In this document: one piece after another, positions 1 through 8,444 of the stretch | Position numbering within the stretch: position 1 is the first letter of the stretch | Layout of the letters: every line of letters begins with the position of its first letter | Assembly: GCA_050329415.1 (NCBI GenBank) | Contig: JBHJOS010000118.1 | Coordinates: forward strand, 1 to 38,167 | Direction of reading: 5' to 3' | DNA: 38,167 bases | DNA from: JANNOG01 sp050329415 | GTDB lineage: Bacteria > Actinomycetota > Actinomycetes > Actinomycetales > JBBAYJ01 | Translations under genes and position numbers: made by a program | The notes under the pieces: generated by a model | What the model was told of the DNA's origin: nothing | The model's input: only the letters and a program-made list of their open reading frames with translations | Database searches by the model: none

Positions 1-2071
1 CCGCCTCCCGGGCCGCTGCCAGCTCGGTCCGCCGCCGCAGGGCCGCTGCCGCGCCCCCGGCGCCGCCGCTCACGAGGTCGGCCGTCGCCACCTCCCCGCT
101 TCGGGTGACGGCGACCGCGGGACCTCCTGGGCGGACCACGGCCGCCAGCGCGGCGGGCAGGTCGTCCGCCAGCTGCACCTGGGACAGCCGGCCCCGGGCC
201 CAGTCGGCCACGGCCCCGGGAGCCCGGACGGCACCCGCCAGGTCACCTCCGGCCGAGTCCGCCACCGAGGCCGGCCCGGCCCGGCCGGACGTCGTCGCCG
301 GCCCCGGCAGGACGAGGCAGACCCGGCCCGCACCGGCCTCGGTGACCGCGGCGACGGCGGCCGCCGCGGCCGCCGCGTCGTCCAGGGCGAGACCGGCGGC
401 GGCCTCTCCGAGCGCTGCGGCCACGGCCGCCTCGAGGCCGGGCTCGACGTCGAGCTCGTCGGTCACCCGCCGCGCCGACGGATGGTCCCGCAGGACGACG
501 GCGGCCCCGTCCTGTGGCGCCTGCACCGACTCCAGTGCCTGTTGCCGGGCGCGGGCGGCGGCCGCCTGCCGCCCTGCGGACCGTTCGGCGGTCTCGAGGT
601 CCCGAGCGGCAGCCACCGCGGCCCGGTGGGTCTCCCGGGCGGTCACGACCGCGGCCGCCACCGCCTCTCGCTCGGCCTCGGTCGGGCCGTCGCCGACCCC
701 ACCCTCGCCGACCCCACCCTCGCCGACCCCACCCTCGCCGACCCCACCGTCGCCGACCCCGCCGTCGGCGGCCGGCTGCTCCCGCAGGGCGGCCTCGTGG
801 CGGGCCGTGGCTTCCGTCACCGAGGTGGCCAGCCGGTGCGCCTCGGCGTCGGCGGCGTCCAGTCGCGCCCGCGCCGAGGCCAGCTCGGAGCGCAACCGGG
901 CGACGTCGTCGCGCGCCTTGCTGCGGGTCCGGGCGTGCTGTGCGGCGCTGCGCTCCGCGGCCGCGTGCTCGGCCTCGAGGCGCGCCCGGCGACCTGCGGC
1001 CTCGCGCACCGCCTCGTGCGCCGCGACGAGACCGGCCTCGAGCGCCGACACCTCCTCGGCAGCGACCCTCGCCTCGGCCGCGGCGGCCTGCGGGTCGACG
1101 CCGCCGGCGGCTGCGGGGGCGGCGTCCAGCAGGCGCAGGCGGTCCTCGGCGAGCCGGACCACCGTTCGCAGGCGGTCGCGCACCGCGGCGCCGCGTCCGG
1201 CGGCGGATCGCCAGGCCGAGACCTCCGGGGCGGTTCGGGCGAGGACCTCCTCGGCAGCGGCCCGGGCCGCCTCGGCCGCGGTCAGCTGCCGGTCCGCGGC
1301 AGCCAGCCGAGTGGCCGTGTCCGCGCCCTCCGCCGGGTCGAGAGCCGCCAGCGCGGCCACCGCGGCGGCGGCGTCGTCGGCGAGCAGCCGGAGCCGGGCG
1401 TCGCGGGCGTCGGCGGCCAGCACCCGGGCGCGGCGCGCGGTGCGGGCCTGGCGCCCCAGCGGCTTCAGCTGGCGGGCGACCTCGGAGGTGAGATCGGCCA
1501 GGCGGACGAGGTTGCCGTCCATGGCCGCGAGCTTGCGCATCGCCTTCTCCTTGCGGCGGCGGTGCTTGGCGACCCCGGCGGCCTCCTCCAGGAACAGCCG
1601 CCGGTCCTGGGGAGTCGCCGCCAGGACCGCGTCCACCCGGCCCTGGCCGACGAGGACGTGCATCTCGCGACCGAGGCCGGCGTCGCCGAGCATCTCCTGG
1701 ATGTCGAGCAGGCGGCAGGCGCGGCCGTTGACGGCGTACTCGCTGCCGCCGGTGCGGAACATCGTGCGGGTCACAGTGACCTCGCCGGCGCCCTCGGGGA
1801 TCGACCCGTCGCTGTTGTCGAACGTCACCGAGACCTCGGCGCGACCCAGCGGCTGCCGCCCGGAGGTACCGGCGAAGATCACGTCGGCCATCGAGCCGCC
1901 GCGCAGCGAGCGGGCACCCTGCTCCCCCAGCACCCAGGCGATGGCGTCCACCACGTTGCTCTTGCCCGAGCCGTTGGGGCCGACGACGCACGTCATGCCG
2001 CGCTCGAAGCGAAGGGTCGTCGAGGAGGCGAAGGACTTGAAGCCCTTGAGCGTGAGCGCGGACAGGTACAC
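1..2071 (-). CDS. smc: Chromosome partition protein SMC, N-terminal part (runs off the left edge)
   Basis: The 690 codons present are the N-terminal ATPase half, first coiled-coil arm and start of the hinge of SMC, the ring-shaped chromosome condensation ATPase. The GTG start gives VYLSALTLKGFKSFA, followed by the Walker A motif GPNGSGKSNVVDA near residue 31 and a Q-loop region (GREMHVLVGQGRVD). A long Ala/Arg/Glu-rich coiled coil begins near residue 170. A Gly-rich insert lies near residues 435-460, followed by hinge-like sequence (LDVEPGLEAAVAAALGEAA). The C-terminal coil, signature motif and Walker B lie beyond the window. GTG at 2071 was chosen because family members start with the same M-x-L-x-x-L-T-L-K-G-F-K-S-F pattern. 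In many actinobacteria smc follows mutM directly; here 10 kb separates them. Confidence 0.95.
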   Translation of the reverse strand, partial: MYLSALTLKGFKSFASSTTLRFERGMTCVVGPNGSGKSNVVDAIAWVLGEQGARSLRGGSMADVIFAGTSGRQPLGRAEVSVTFDNSDGSIPEGAGEVTVTRTMFRTGGSEYAVNGRACRLLDIQEMLGDAGLGREMHVLVGQGRVDAVLAATPQDRRLFLEEAAGVAKHRRRKEKAMRKLAAMDGNLVRLADLTSEVARQLKPLGRQARTARRARVLAADARDARLRLLADDAAAAVAALAALDPAEGADTATRLAAADRQLTAAEAARAAAEEVLARTAPEVSAWRSAAGRGAAVRDRLRTVVRLAEDRLRLLDAAPAAAGGVDPQAAAAEARVAAEEVSALEAGLVAAHEAVREAAGRRARLEAEHAAAERSAAQHARTRSKARDDVARLRSELASARARLDAADAEAHRLATSVTEATARHEAALREQPAADGGVGDGGVGEGGVGEGGVGEGGVGDGPTEAEREAVAAAVVTARETHRAAVAAARDLETAERSAGRQAAAARARQQALESVQAPQDGAAVVLRDHPSARRVTDELDVEPGLEAAVAAALGEAAAGLALDDAAAAAAAVAAVTEAGAGRVCLVLPGPATTSGRAGPASVADSAGGDLAGAVRAPGAVADWARGRLSQVQLADDLPAALAAVVRPGGPAVAVTRSGEVATADLVSGGAGGAAAALRRRTELAAAREA
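691..765. repeat. 15-bp tandem repeat, five copies, inside smc
   Basis: Five head-to-tail copies of cgccgaccccaccct are present; the last two carry one or two substitutions. In the smc frame they encode repeated Gly-Glu/Asp-Gly-Gly-Val pentapeptides. The unit is a multiple of 3, so copy-number change keeps the frame. Confidence 0.95.
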
Positions 2072-2096
2072 CGCCTTCGAGGCTAACCCCCGACCT

Positions 2097-2110
2097 GGGC
2101 CCATGGTCCC
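2097..2110. promoter_or_regulatory. Candidate DevR/DosR-type box upstream of cydA
   Basis: GGGCC-CATG-GTCCC matches the core of the known DosR box (GGGAC-N4-GTCCC) at nine of ten arm positions and is followed by gga, close to the consensus gaa. It lies about 106 bp before the cydA start and 26 bp before the smc start. A DevR-type regulator and a DevS-type kinase are encoded within 10 kb. Chance matches are easy in DNA this GC-rich, so this is only a candidate. Confidence 0.25.
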
Positions 2111-2175
2111 GGACCGGTGCGACACGCCGACCGTACCTTCGCGATCAGCCCCGGGTCGCCGTGGGCGAGAGGCTC

Positions 2176-2194
2176 GTTCTACCGTGTGTAGAAC
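2176..2194. promoter_or_regulatory. Inverted repeat (operator or hairpin) in the cydA leader
   Basis: GTTCTAC-cgtgt-GTAGAAC is a perfect 7-bp dyad with a 5-nt centre, ending 21 bp before the cydA GTG and just before its GGAGG ribosome site (2203-2207). It is AT-richer than its surroundings. It does not resemble the Rex operator (TTGTGAA-N6-TTCACAA). It could be a repressor site or a leader hairpin. Confidence 0.4.
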
Positions 2195-2215
2195 CGATCG
2201 ACGGAGGAACCCGCC

Positions 2216-3679
2216 GTGGAAGCACTCGACCTGGCCCGGCTGCAGTTCGGCATCACGACCGTGTACCACTTCCTGTTCGTCCCGCTGACGATCGGCCTGG
2301 CGCCGCTGGTCGCGGTCATGCAGACCCTCTGGGTCCGCACCGGCCACGAACGATGGCTCCGCCTCACCAAGTTCTTCGGCAAGCTCTTCCTCATCAACTT
2401 CGCCATCGGCGTGGTGACGGGCATCGTCCAGGAGTTCCAGTTCGGGATGAACTGGAGCGAGTACTCCCGCTTCGTCGGCGACATCTTCGGAGCGCCGCTG
2501 GCGGTCGAGGCGCTGGCCGCGTTCTTCCTGGAGTCCGTGTTCATCGGCCTGTGGATCTTCGGGTGGGACAAGCTCTCGAGAGGCGTCCACCTCGCCTGCA
2601 TCTGGCTGGTCGCCATCGGGGTCAACCTCTCCGCCTACTTCATCCTCGCGGCCAACTCGTGGATGCAGCACCCGGTCGGGGCGCGGTTCAACCCCGAGAC
2701 CGGCCGGGCGGAGCTCGACGACTTCGTGGCCGTCCTCACCAACAGCACCACCCTGTACGGCGCGTTTCCGCACACCATCGCCGCCGCCTTCCTCACGGCG
2801 GGGACCTTCGTCGCCGGAATCTCGGCGTGGTGGATGATCCGGACAGTCCGTGCCCGGCGTGACGGCGACGCCCGGATGTACCGCAGCGGCCTGCGGCTCG
2901 GCCTGGTGGCGATGCTGGCCTCCGGCGTCGCCCTGGCGATCACCGGGGACGTCTCCGCCAAGCTCATGTTCGACCAGCAGCCCATGAAGATGTCCGCCGC
3001 CGAGGCGCTGTGCGAGAGCGAGAACGGGGCCGGATTCAGCGTGTTCGCGATCGGCGACCTCGACGCCCAGGACTGCGACGACGTCTGGTCGCTGACGATC
3101 CCCGGCCTCACGTCCTACCTCGCCGACGGCGACTTCGAGGCCCCGATCGCCGGGGTCAACGACCTGCAGCAGCAGTACGAGGAGCAGTACGGCGAGGGCG
3201 TCGACTACGTGCCCAACCTGGCGGTCACCTACTGGTCCTTCCGCCTCATGATCGGCTTCGGGGTGTTCTCGGCGGCGCTGGCGCTCGCCGGGCTCTGGTT
3301 CACCCGGGGCGGACGGACCAGCGACTCGCGGCTGCTGGAGCGGCTCGCCCTGGTGGCGCTGCCGATGCCGTTCCTCGCCGGGACCATGGGCTGGATCTTC
3401 ACCGAGATGGGGCGCCAGCCCTGGATCGTCGCGCCGAACCCGAGCGGCGTCGACGGCGTGTGGATGCTCGTCGCCGCCGGGGTCAGCCCGAACCCGGCGT
3501 GGCACGTCGCGCTGTCCCTGGTGACGTTCACCTTGCTGTACGGCGTGCTCGCGGTCGTGTGGTTCGGCGTCATGCGGCGCTACGCCGTCGAGGGGGCGCC
3601 GATGGCCCAACCCGAGGAACCGGCCGACGGCTCCGGCCCGCCCGAGGGCGGCGACCGCCCGCTCACCTTCGCCTACTGA
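2216..3679 (+). CDS. cydA: Cytochrome bd quinol oxidase subunit I
   Basis: CydA is the heme-bearing, quinol-oxidising subunit of the high-affinity bd oxidase in the cytoplasmic membrane. The 487-residue product has the expected heme ligands: His18 (YHFLFVPLTIG, equivalent to E. coli His19), His186 (GAFPHT), and a Met ligand expected a little before or in the GWIFTEMGRQPW region. Glu98 and Glu106 match the conserved proton-path glutamates. Multiple hydrophobic helices are evident and the quinol loop looks short. The GTG start is supported by GGAGG at 2203-2207, eight bases upstream. It is the first gene of a tightly packed operon with cydB, cydD, cydC and a sensor kinase. Confidence 0.97.
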   Translation: MEALDLARLQFGITTVYHFLFVPLTIGLAPLVAVMQTLWVRTGHERWLRLTKFFGKLFLINFAIGVVTGIVQEFQFGMNWSEYSRFVGDIFGAPLAVEALAAFFLESVFIGLWIFGWDKLSRGVHLACIWLVAIGVNLSAYFILAANSWMQHPVGARFNPETGRAELDDFVAVLTNSTTLYGAFPHTIAAAFLTAGTFVAGISAWWMIRTVRARRDGDARMYRSGLRLGLVAMLASGVALAITGDVSAKLMFDQQPMKMSAAEALCESENGAGFSVFAIGDLDAQDCDDVWSLTIPGLTSYLADGDFEAPIAGVNDLQQQYEEQYGEGVDYVPNLAVTYWSFRLMIGFGVFSAALALAGLWFTRGGRTSDSRLLERLALVALPMPFLAGTMGWIFTEMGRQPWIVAPNPSGVDGVWMLVAAGVSPNPAWHVALSLVTFTLLYGVLAVVWFGVMRRYAVEGAPMAQPEEPADGSGPPEGGDRPLTFAY

Positions 3680-3700
3680 GGACCCGAGGAGACATCGGCC

Positions 3701-4852
3701 ATGGACCTGGATCTCGGCACCGTCTGGTTCATCCTCATCGCCGTCCTGTGGATCGGCTACCTCGTCCTCGAGGGCTTCGACTTCGGCGTCGGGATGCTGC
3801 TGGCGTTCCTGCCCCGGGGCGAGAAGGAGAAGCGCGTCCTCGTCAACACCATCGGCCCGGTCTGGGACGGCAACGAGGTGTGGTTGCTGACCGCCGGCGG
3901 GGCGACGTTCGCCGCGTTCCCGGAGTGGTACGCCACGCTCTTCAGCGGGTTCTACCTGCCCCTGCTGCTGATCCTTGTCGCCCTCATCGTCCGCGGCATG
4001 GCCTTCGAGTACCGCGGCAAGATCGAGTCCGACGGGTGGCGCCGCCGGTGGGACTTCATGATCGTCTTCGGGTCGGTGGTGCCCGCCCTGCTGTGGGGGG
4101 TCGCTTTCGCCAACATCGTCGCCGGCGTGCCGATCGACGAGAACCGGCATTTCACGGGGACCCTGCTCACGCTGCTGAACCCGTACGCCCTGCTCGGCGG
4201 GGCCACCACCCTGCTGCTCTTCCTGTTCCACGGCGCCCTCTTCGTCGGGCTCAAGACCCGCGGCGACATCCAGGTCCGGGCGATGCGCACCGCCCGGGCA
4301 CTCGCCGTCCCCGCCGTGGCGGTGGCCGCGGCCTTCGCCGTGTGGACCCAGCTCGCCCACGGGGTGGGCTGGACCTGGGTCGTCCTGGCCGTCGCCGCGC
4401 TCGCTCTGGTCGCGGCCGCGGTGTTCGCCCGGGCCGGCCGCGAGGGGTCCGGCTTCGCCGCCACCAGCGTCGGGATCGTGGCAGCGGTCGTCCTGCTGTT
4501 CGGCAGCCTCTACCCGGACGTGCTGCCGTCCACCACGGACCCGGCGTTCTCGCTGACGGTCGACAACGCCCGCAGCACCACGCTCACCCTCACCGTCATG
4601 ACGTGGATCGCCGTGGTGCTGACGCCGGTGGTCCTGGCCTACCAGGCGTGGACGTACTGGGTGTTCCGGCAGCGGATCTCCACCGAGAGCATCCCGCCGC
4701 CGGCGGGGCTGTCGTGGGCGGTCCGGACCGCGAAGGAATCGTGGCGCCGTGGGCTGGGCTCGCCCACCTCCCCGGCGCCCACCTCCCCGGCCCGCACCTC
4801 GGCCGCTGCGGACGACGGTGATGGGCTGACCCGGGAGCCCTCCGGCCGATGA
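3701..4852 (+). CDS. cydB: Cytochrome bd quinol oxidase subunit II
   Basis: CydB is the second core subunit of the bd oxidase. The 383-residue protein begins MDLDLGTVWFILIAVLWIGY and carries the typical first-helix motif LEGFDFGVGMLL and the conserved GPVWDGNEVWLLTAGGATFAAFP segment; further membrane helices fill the rest. The last ~40 residues form a cytoplasmic-looking tail with repeated TSPA-type motifs that the family core does not need. It starts 21 bp after cydA, preceded by GAGGA, and its stop overlaps the cydD start by 4 bp, implying coupled translation. Confidence 0.97.
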   Translation: MDLDLGTVWFILIAVLWIGYLVLEGFDFGVGMLLAFLPRGEKEKRVLVNTIGPVWDGNEVWLLTAGGATFAAFPEWYATLFSGFYLPLLLILVALIVRGMAFEYRGKIESDGWRRRWDFMIVFGSVVPALLWGVAFANIVAGVPIDENRHFTGTLLTLLNPYALLGGATTLLLFLFHGALFVGLKTRGDIQVRAMRTARALAVPAVAVAAAFAVWTQLAHGVGWTWVVLAVAALALVAAAVFARAGREGSGFAATSVGIVAAVVLLFGSLYPDVLPSTTDPAFSLTVDNARSTTLTLTVMTWIAVVLTPVVLAYQAWTYWVFRQRISTESIPPPAGLSWAVRTAKESWRRGLGSPTSPAPTSPARTSAAADDGDGLTREPSGR

Positions 4853-6603
4853 GACCGGTCGACCCCCGGCTGCTGCGCCGCTCCGCCACCGTGCGCGGCT
4901 ACGTCGCCGCGACGGGCGGCCTCGCGGTCGTGCTCGGCGGCCTGGTGGTCGCCCAGGCGCTGCTGCTGGCCGGCGTGGTGGCCCCGGTGGCGGTGTCCGA
5001 CGCGGGGCTGCCGGACGTGGCCCCGGCACTGGCCGGGCTCGCGGCGGTGCTGGCCGGCCGGGCGGGCGTGGCGTGGGTGCAGGAGCGCCTGGCCTCCCGG
5101 GCGCACCTGGCGGCCGTCGCCGAACTGCGCGGCGCCGTCGTCGCCCGGGCCCTGGCGCGGCCGTCGCGGACCGGGGACGGCGCCGACGGCGACCCGGCCG
5201 GCGTGACGGCGCTCGTGACGTCCGGCCTCGCGGGACTCGAGGCCTACCTGGGGCGCTTCCTGCCGCAGCTGATCGCCGCCGCCGTCGTCACCCCGGCCGC
5301 GCTGCTCGTGGTGGCCGGGCTCGATCCCCTGGCCGCGCTCACCCTGGCCGTCGTCGTCCCGCTGGTCCCCCTGTTCATGGCGCTCGTCGGCTGGACCACC
5401 CGCACGCTGGCCGCCGACCGCCTGGCCCGCATGCAGCGCCTGGGCACCCAGGTGCTCGACCTGGTGGCGGGGCTGGGCACGCTGCGAGCGCTCGGCCGCG
5501 CTCGCGACCAGGCGCGGCTCGTCCACGAGCTCGGCGAACGGCACCGCTCGGCGACCATGCGCGCCCTGCGGGTGGCCTTCCTCTCGGCCTTCGTCCTGGA
5601 GCTCCTCACGACCATCGGGGTGGCGCTGGTCGCGGTCGGGGTCGGGTTCCGCCTCGCTTACGGTCAGCTGGACCTCGCCACCGGCCTCGCCGTGCTCGTC
5701 CTGGCCCCCGAGGTGCTGGCTCCGCTGCGCCGGGTCGGCACCGAGTTCCACGCCGGTGCCGACGGCCTGGCCGCCCTGGACCGCGCCCTCGGGCTCGTCG
5801 AGCCCCGGGACGCGGCCGGCGCCGGAGCCCCGGGACCGGGGGCACCGGCGGTCCGGGGCCGGGTCCCGGACCTCGCCACGGAGGAGGTCTCGGTCCGCGG
5901 GTTCGCCGTGCGGGACCGCCACGGCGACCTGTCCTCCCCGATCGACCTCGACCTGGCACCCGGCGAGGTGGTCGCTCTCGCCGGGCCCAGTGGCTGCGGG
6001 AAGTCGTCGCTGCTGCTCGCGCTGCTCGGGCTGCTCCCCTGCGACGGCTCCGCCGCCCGGGGGAGCCTGACCGTCGGCGGCTCGCCGATCTCCGACCTCG
6101 ATCTCGACGCCCTGCACCGCCAGGTCGCCTGGCTGCCCCAGCACCCCGCCCTCCTGCCCGGGACCGTGCTGGAGAACGTCACGGCGTGGCGAGCCGACGC
6201 CGTCGGCGGTGACGTCACCGCCGCCGACGTCACCTCCGCGGCCTGGGCCGCCGGCCTGGACGAGGTGGTCGCCGAACTGCCCGCGGGCTGGGCCACCCGG
6301 GTCGGCACCGGGGGTCACGGGCTGTCGGCGGGGCAGCGCCAGCGCCTGGCGCTGGCCCGGGTCCGGCTGCGACCGGCGCGGCTGCTGCTGCTCGACGAGC
6401 CCACGGCGCACCTCGACGCCGGCACCGAGCAGCGCGTCGCGCGGCTGATCGCCGAGGCCCGGCGGGACGGTCGCACCGTGCTCGTCGTCTCGCACCGGCT
6501 CTCGCTGCAGGCTCTGGCCGACCGCACCGTCGAGGTCGCCCCCCAGGGTCCCGGGGCCACCGCCCGACCCGGCGCCGGGCGAGCGGTCCTGGAGCCGGCG
6601 TGA
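4849..6603 (+). CDS. cydD: Thiol-reductant ABC exporter, CydD subunit
   Basis: CydD is one half of the CydDC heterodimeric ABC exporter, needed for assembly of cytochrome bd and associated with export of cysteine/glutathione-type reductants. The N-terminal ~320 residues are a six-helix transmembrane domain. The ATPase follows, with Walker A GPSGCGKSS, ABC signature LSAGQRQRLALARV, Walker B RLLLLDEPTAHLD and the H-loop VVSHRLS. The ATG overlaps the cydB stop (ATGA) and its own stop overlaps the cydC GTG (GTGA). Order in the operon and N-terminal similarity support CydD rather than CydC. Confidence 0.95.
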   Translation: MRPVDPRLLRRSATVRGYVAATGGLAVVLGGLVVAQALLLAGVVAPVAVSDAGLPDVAPALAGLAAVLAGRAGVAWVQERLASRAHLAAVAELRGAVVARALARPSRTGDGADGDPAGVTALVTSGLAGLEAYLGRFLPQLIAAAVVTPAALLVVAGLDPLAALTLAVVVPLVPLFMALVGWTTRTLAADRLARMQRLGTQVLDLVAGLGTLRALGRARDQARLVHELGERHRSATMRALRVAFLSAFVLELLTTIGVALVAVGVGFRLAYGQLDLATGLAVLVLAPEVLAPLRRVGTEFHAGADGLAALDRALGLVEPRDAAGAGAPGPGAPAVRGRVPDLATEEVSVRGFAVRDRHGDLSSPIDLDLAPGEVVALAGPSGCGKSSLLLALLGLLPCDGSAARGSLTVGGSPISDLDLDALHRQVAWLPQHPALLPGTVLENVTAWRADAVGGDVTAADVTSAAWAAGLDEVVAELPAGWATRVGTGGHGLSAGQRQRLALARVRLRPARLLLLDEPTAHLDAGTEQRVARLIAEARRDGRTVLVVSHRLSLQALADRTVEVAPQGPGATARPGAGRAVLEPA

Positions 6604-8444
6604 GGGCGGCGGCCGGTGGCGGGTCCGGTGTCCTGCCCGCTCTCGTCCGGCTCGAGCTGCCCGCGGCCCGCCTCGTCGGCGCGGCCGTGCTGGGCGCGCT
6701 CACCGTCCTGGCCGCCACGGCCCTGCTCGGCGTGTCGGCGTGGCTCATCGTCCGGGCGGCCCAGCGCCCCCCCATCGACGCGCTGGTCCTCGCCGCGGTC
6801 GGGGTCCGGGCCCTCGGGATCAGCCGCGGGGTGCTGCGCTACCTCGAGCGCCTGGTGTCCCACGACGTCGCCCTCCGCGGGGTGGTGAAGCTGCGGGCGC
6901 AGGTCTATGAACGGCTGGCCGCCGCGCCCGCCGCCCAGGTCACCGCCCTGCGGCGCGGCGACCTGCTGGCGAGGCTCGGGGCGGACCTCGACACACTCGC
7001 CGACGTCGTGGTGCGGGCGCTGCTGCCCGGCCTGGTCGCCGCCGGCACCACGGCGACGGCTGTCGTGGCAGTGGCGATCCTCCACCCACCGGCGGCGGGA
7101 GCCCTGCTGGCCGGCATCGCTGTGTCGGGGATCGCCGCGCCCGCGCTCGCCGCCGTCGCCGCCCGGCGCCGCGAGACCGAGGCCGCACAGCTCACCGCCG
7201 AGATCTCCGCGGCCACTCTGGCGACCCTGGAGTCGGCCGCGGAGCTGCGGGTCGCCGGTCTCGCCGGCGCCCGGCGCGCCGAGCTCGCCGGACTCGACCG
7301 CGCCCTGGCCGCCGCACGCCGGGCGGCGGACCGGGCAGCCGGTCACGCGGCGGCCGGGCACGTGGCCGGGCTCGCGATCGCCGTGGTGGGCTCCGCCGTC
7401 GTCACGGTGCCCGCGGTGGCCGCCGGAGACCTCACCCCCACCCTCGGGGCGGTTGCCATGATCGTGCCGCTGGCGGCCCTCGAGGCGACCGGCCCGCTGC
7501 CGGCCGCTGCCGCCCTGTGGGTCCGCGCTCGGGTGGCGGCGGCCCGGGTGACGGAGCTCTCCGCCCCGCAGGCGCCGGAGCCGAGCCCGCCGCAGTCCCC
7601 GACGGCGGCGCCGGCGGGCGGGGGCCGACCCGCGACCGACACGGTCCTCCTCGCCGCCGGGGTCGCGGCGGGCCGGCCCGGCCGGCCGCCGGCCGTGCGC
7701 GGTGTCGACCTGACGCTCGACGGCACCGTCCGGACCGTGGCCGTGATCGGCCCCAGCGGGTCCGGCAAGTCGACACTGCTCGCCACCCTCGCCGGGCTGC
7801 TGCCGCCGCAGGCCGGCGACGTCCGGATCCGCCCGGCCGGTGCCGTCACGACCCACCCGAGCCACGCGGACTCCACGGACCTCGCGTACCCCACGGACCC
7901 CTCGCGGGCCCCCGATGCGGAACGCCGCCACCTGGCCCACCTCGTGAGCGAGTCGGACCACGTGTTCGCCACCTCGGTGCGGGAGAACCTCCGTCTCGCC
8001 GACCCGGGTGCCGACGACGGCCGGCTGGCCCGCGCCCTGGTGGACGCCGGGCTCGGCACGTGGCTGGCGTCGCTGCCGCACGGCCTCGACACCGTTCTCG
8101 CCTCCGGCGGGGCCGACCTGTCGGGCGGGGAGCGGCGCCGGCTGCTGCTCGCTCGCGCCCACCTGTCGCCGGCCGCCGTCCTGCTGGTCGACGAGCCCGC
8201 CGAGCACCTCGATCCCGCGACCGCCGACGCCGTCGTCGGCGAGTTGCTCACCGGGCGGCGCCCGGTCGTCGTCGCCGGTCATCGCCTCACCCCGCTCGCG
8301 CTGGCCGACGAGATCGTCGTCCTGCGCGACGGCGCGGTCGCGGACCGGGGGCCGCTGGCGGCGCTGCTGGCCCGGGACGAGGAGCTGCGCCGCGCGCTGT
8401 CGTCGGAGAGCCGGGCTGCCCCGCCGACCCAGGTGCAGGCATGA
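6600..8444 (+). CDS. cydC: Thiol-reductant ABC exporter, CydC subunit
   Basis: This is the second half of the CydDC exporter, 614 residues. Transmembrane helices fill residues ~15-310, including GVRALGISRGVLRYLERLVSHD, the characteristic CydC intracellular loop. The ATPase has Walker A GPSGSGKST, signature LSGGERRRLLLARAHL, Walker B AVLLVDEPAEHLD and an H-loop histidine (VVVAGHRLTP). The linker before and within the ATPase is Pro/Ala-rich and longer than usual. The start codon is GTG overlapping cydD by 4 bp; the stop overlaps the next gene (ATGA), so the sensor kinase is translationally coupled to the exporter. Confidence 0.95.
   Translation: MRAAAGGGSGVLPALVRLELPAARLVGAAVLGALTVLAATALLGVSAWLIVRAAQRPPIDALVLAAVGVRALGISRGVLRYLERLVSHDVALRGVVKLRAQVYERLAAAPAAQVTALRRGDLLARLGADLDTLADVVVRALLPGLVAAGTTATAVVAVAILHPPAAGALLAGIAVSGIAAPALAAVAARRRETEAAQLTAEISAATLATLESAAELRVAGLAGARRAELAGLDRALAAARRAADRAAGHAAAGHVAGLAIAVVGSAVVTVPAVAAGDLTPTLGAVAMIVPLAALEATGPLPAAAALWVRARVAAARVTELSAPQAPEPSPPQSPTAAPAGGGRPATDTVLLAAGVAAGRPGRPPAVRGVDLTLDGTVRTVAVIGPSGSGKSTLLATLAGLLPPQAGDVRIRPAGAVTTHPSHADSTDLAYPTDPSRAPDAERRHLAHLVSESDHVFATSVRENLRLADPGADDGRLARALVDAGLGTWLASLPHGLDTVLASGGADLSGGERRRLLLARAHLSPAAVLLVDEPAEHLDPATADAVVGELLTGRRPVVVAGHRLTPLALADEIVVLRDGAVADRGPLAALLARDEELRRALSSESRAAPPTQVQA

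Noticed and set aside
2072..2215. Rex operator before cydA
   Set aside because: No TTGTGAA-N6-TTCACAA-like site is found; the only clear dyad has a different sequence.
105..2288. Open frame of 727 codons on the plus strand, and another of 582 codons on the minus strand, over smc
   Set aside because: Both are out-of-frame shadows of smc. They are rich in Arg/Ala/Pro/Ser with no domain, while the SMC frame has all expected motifs.
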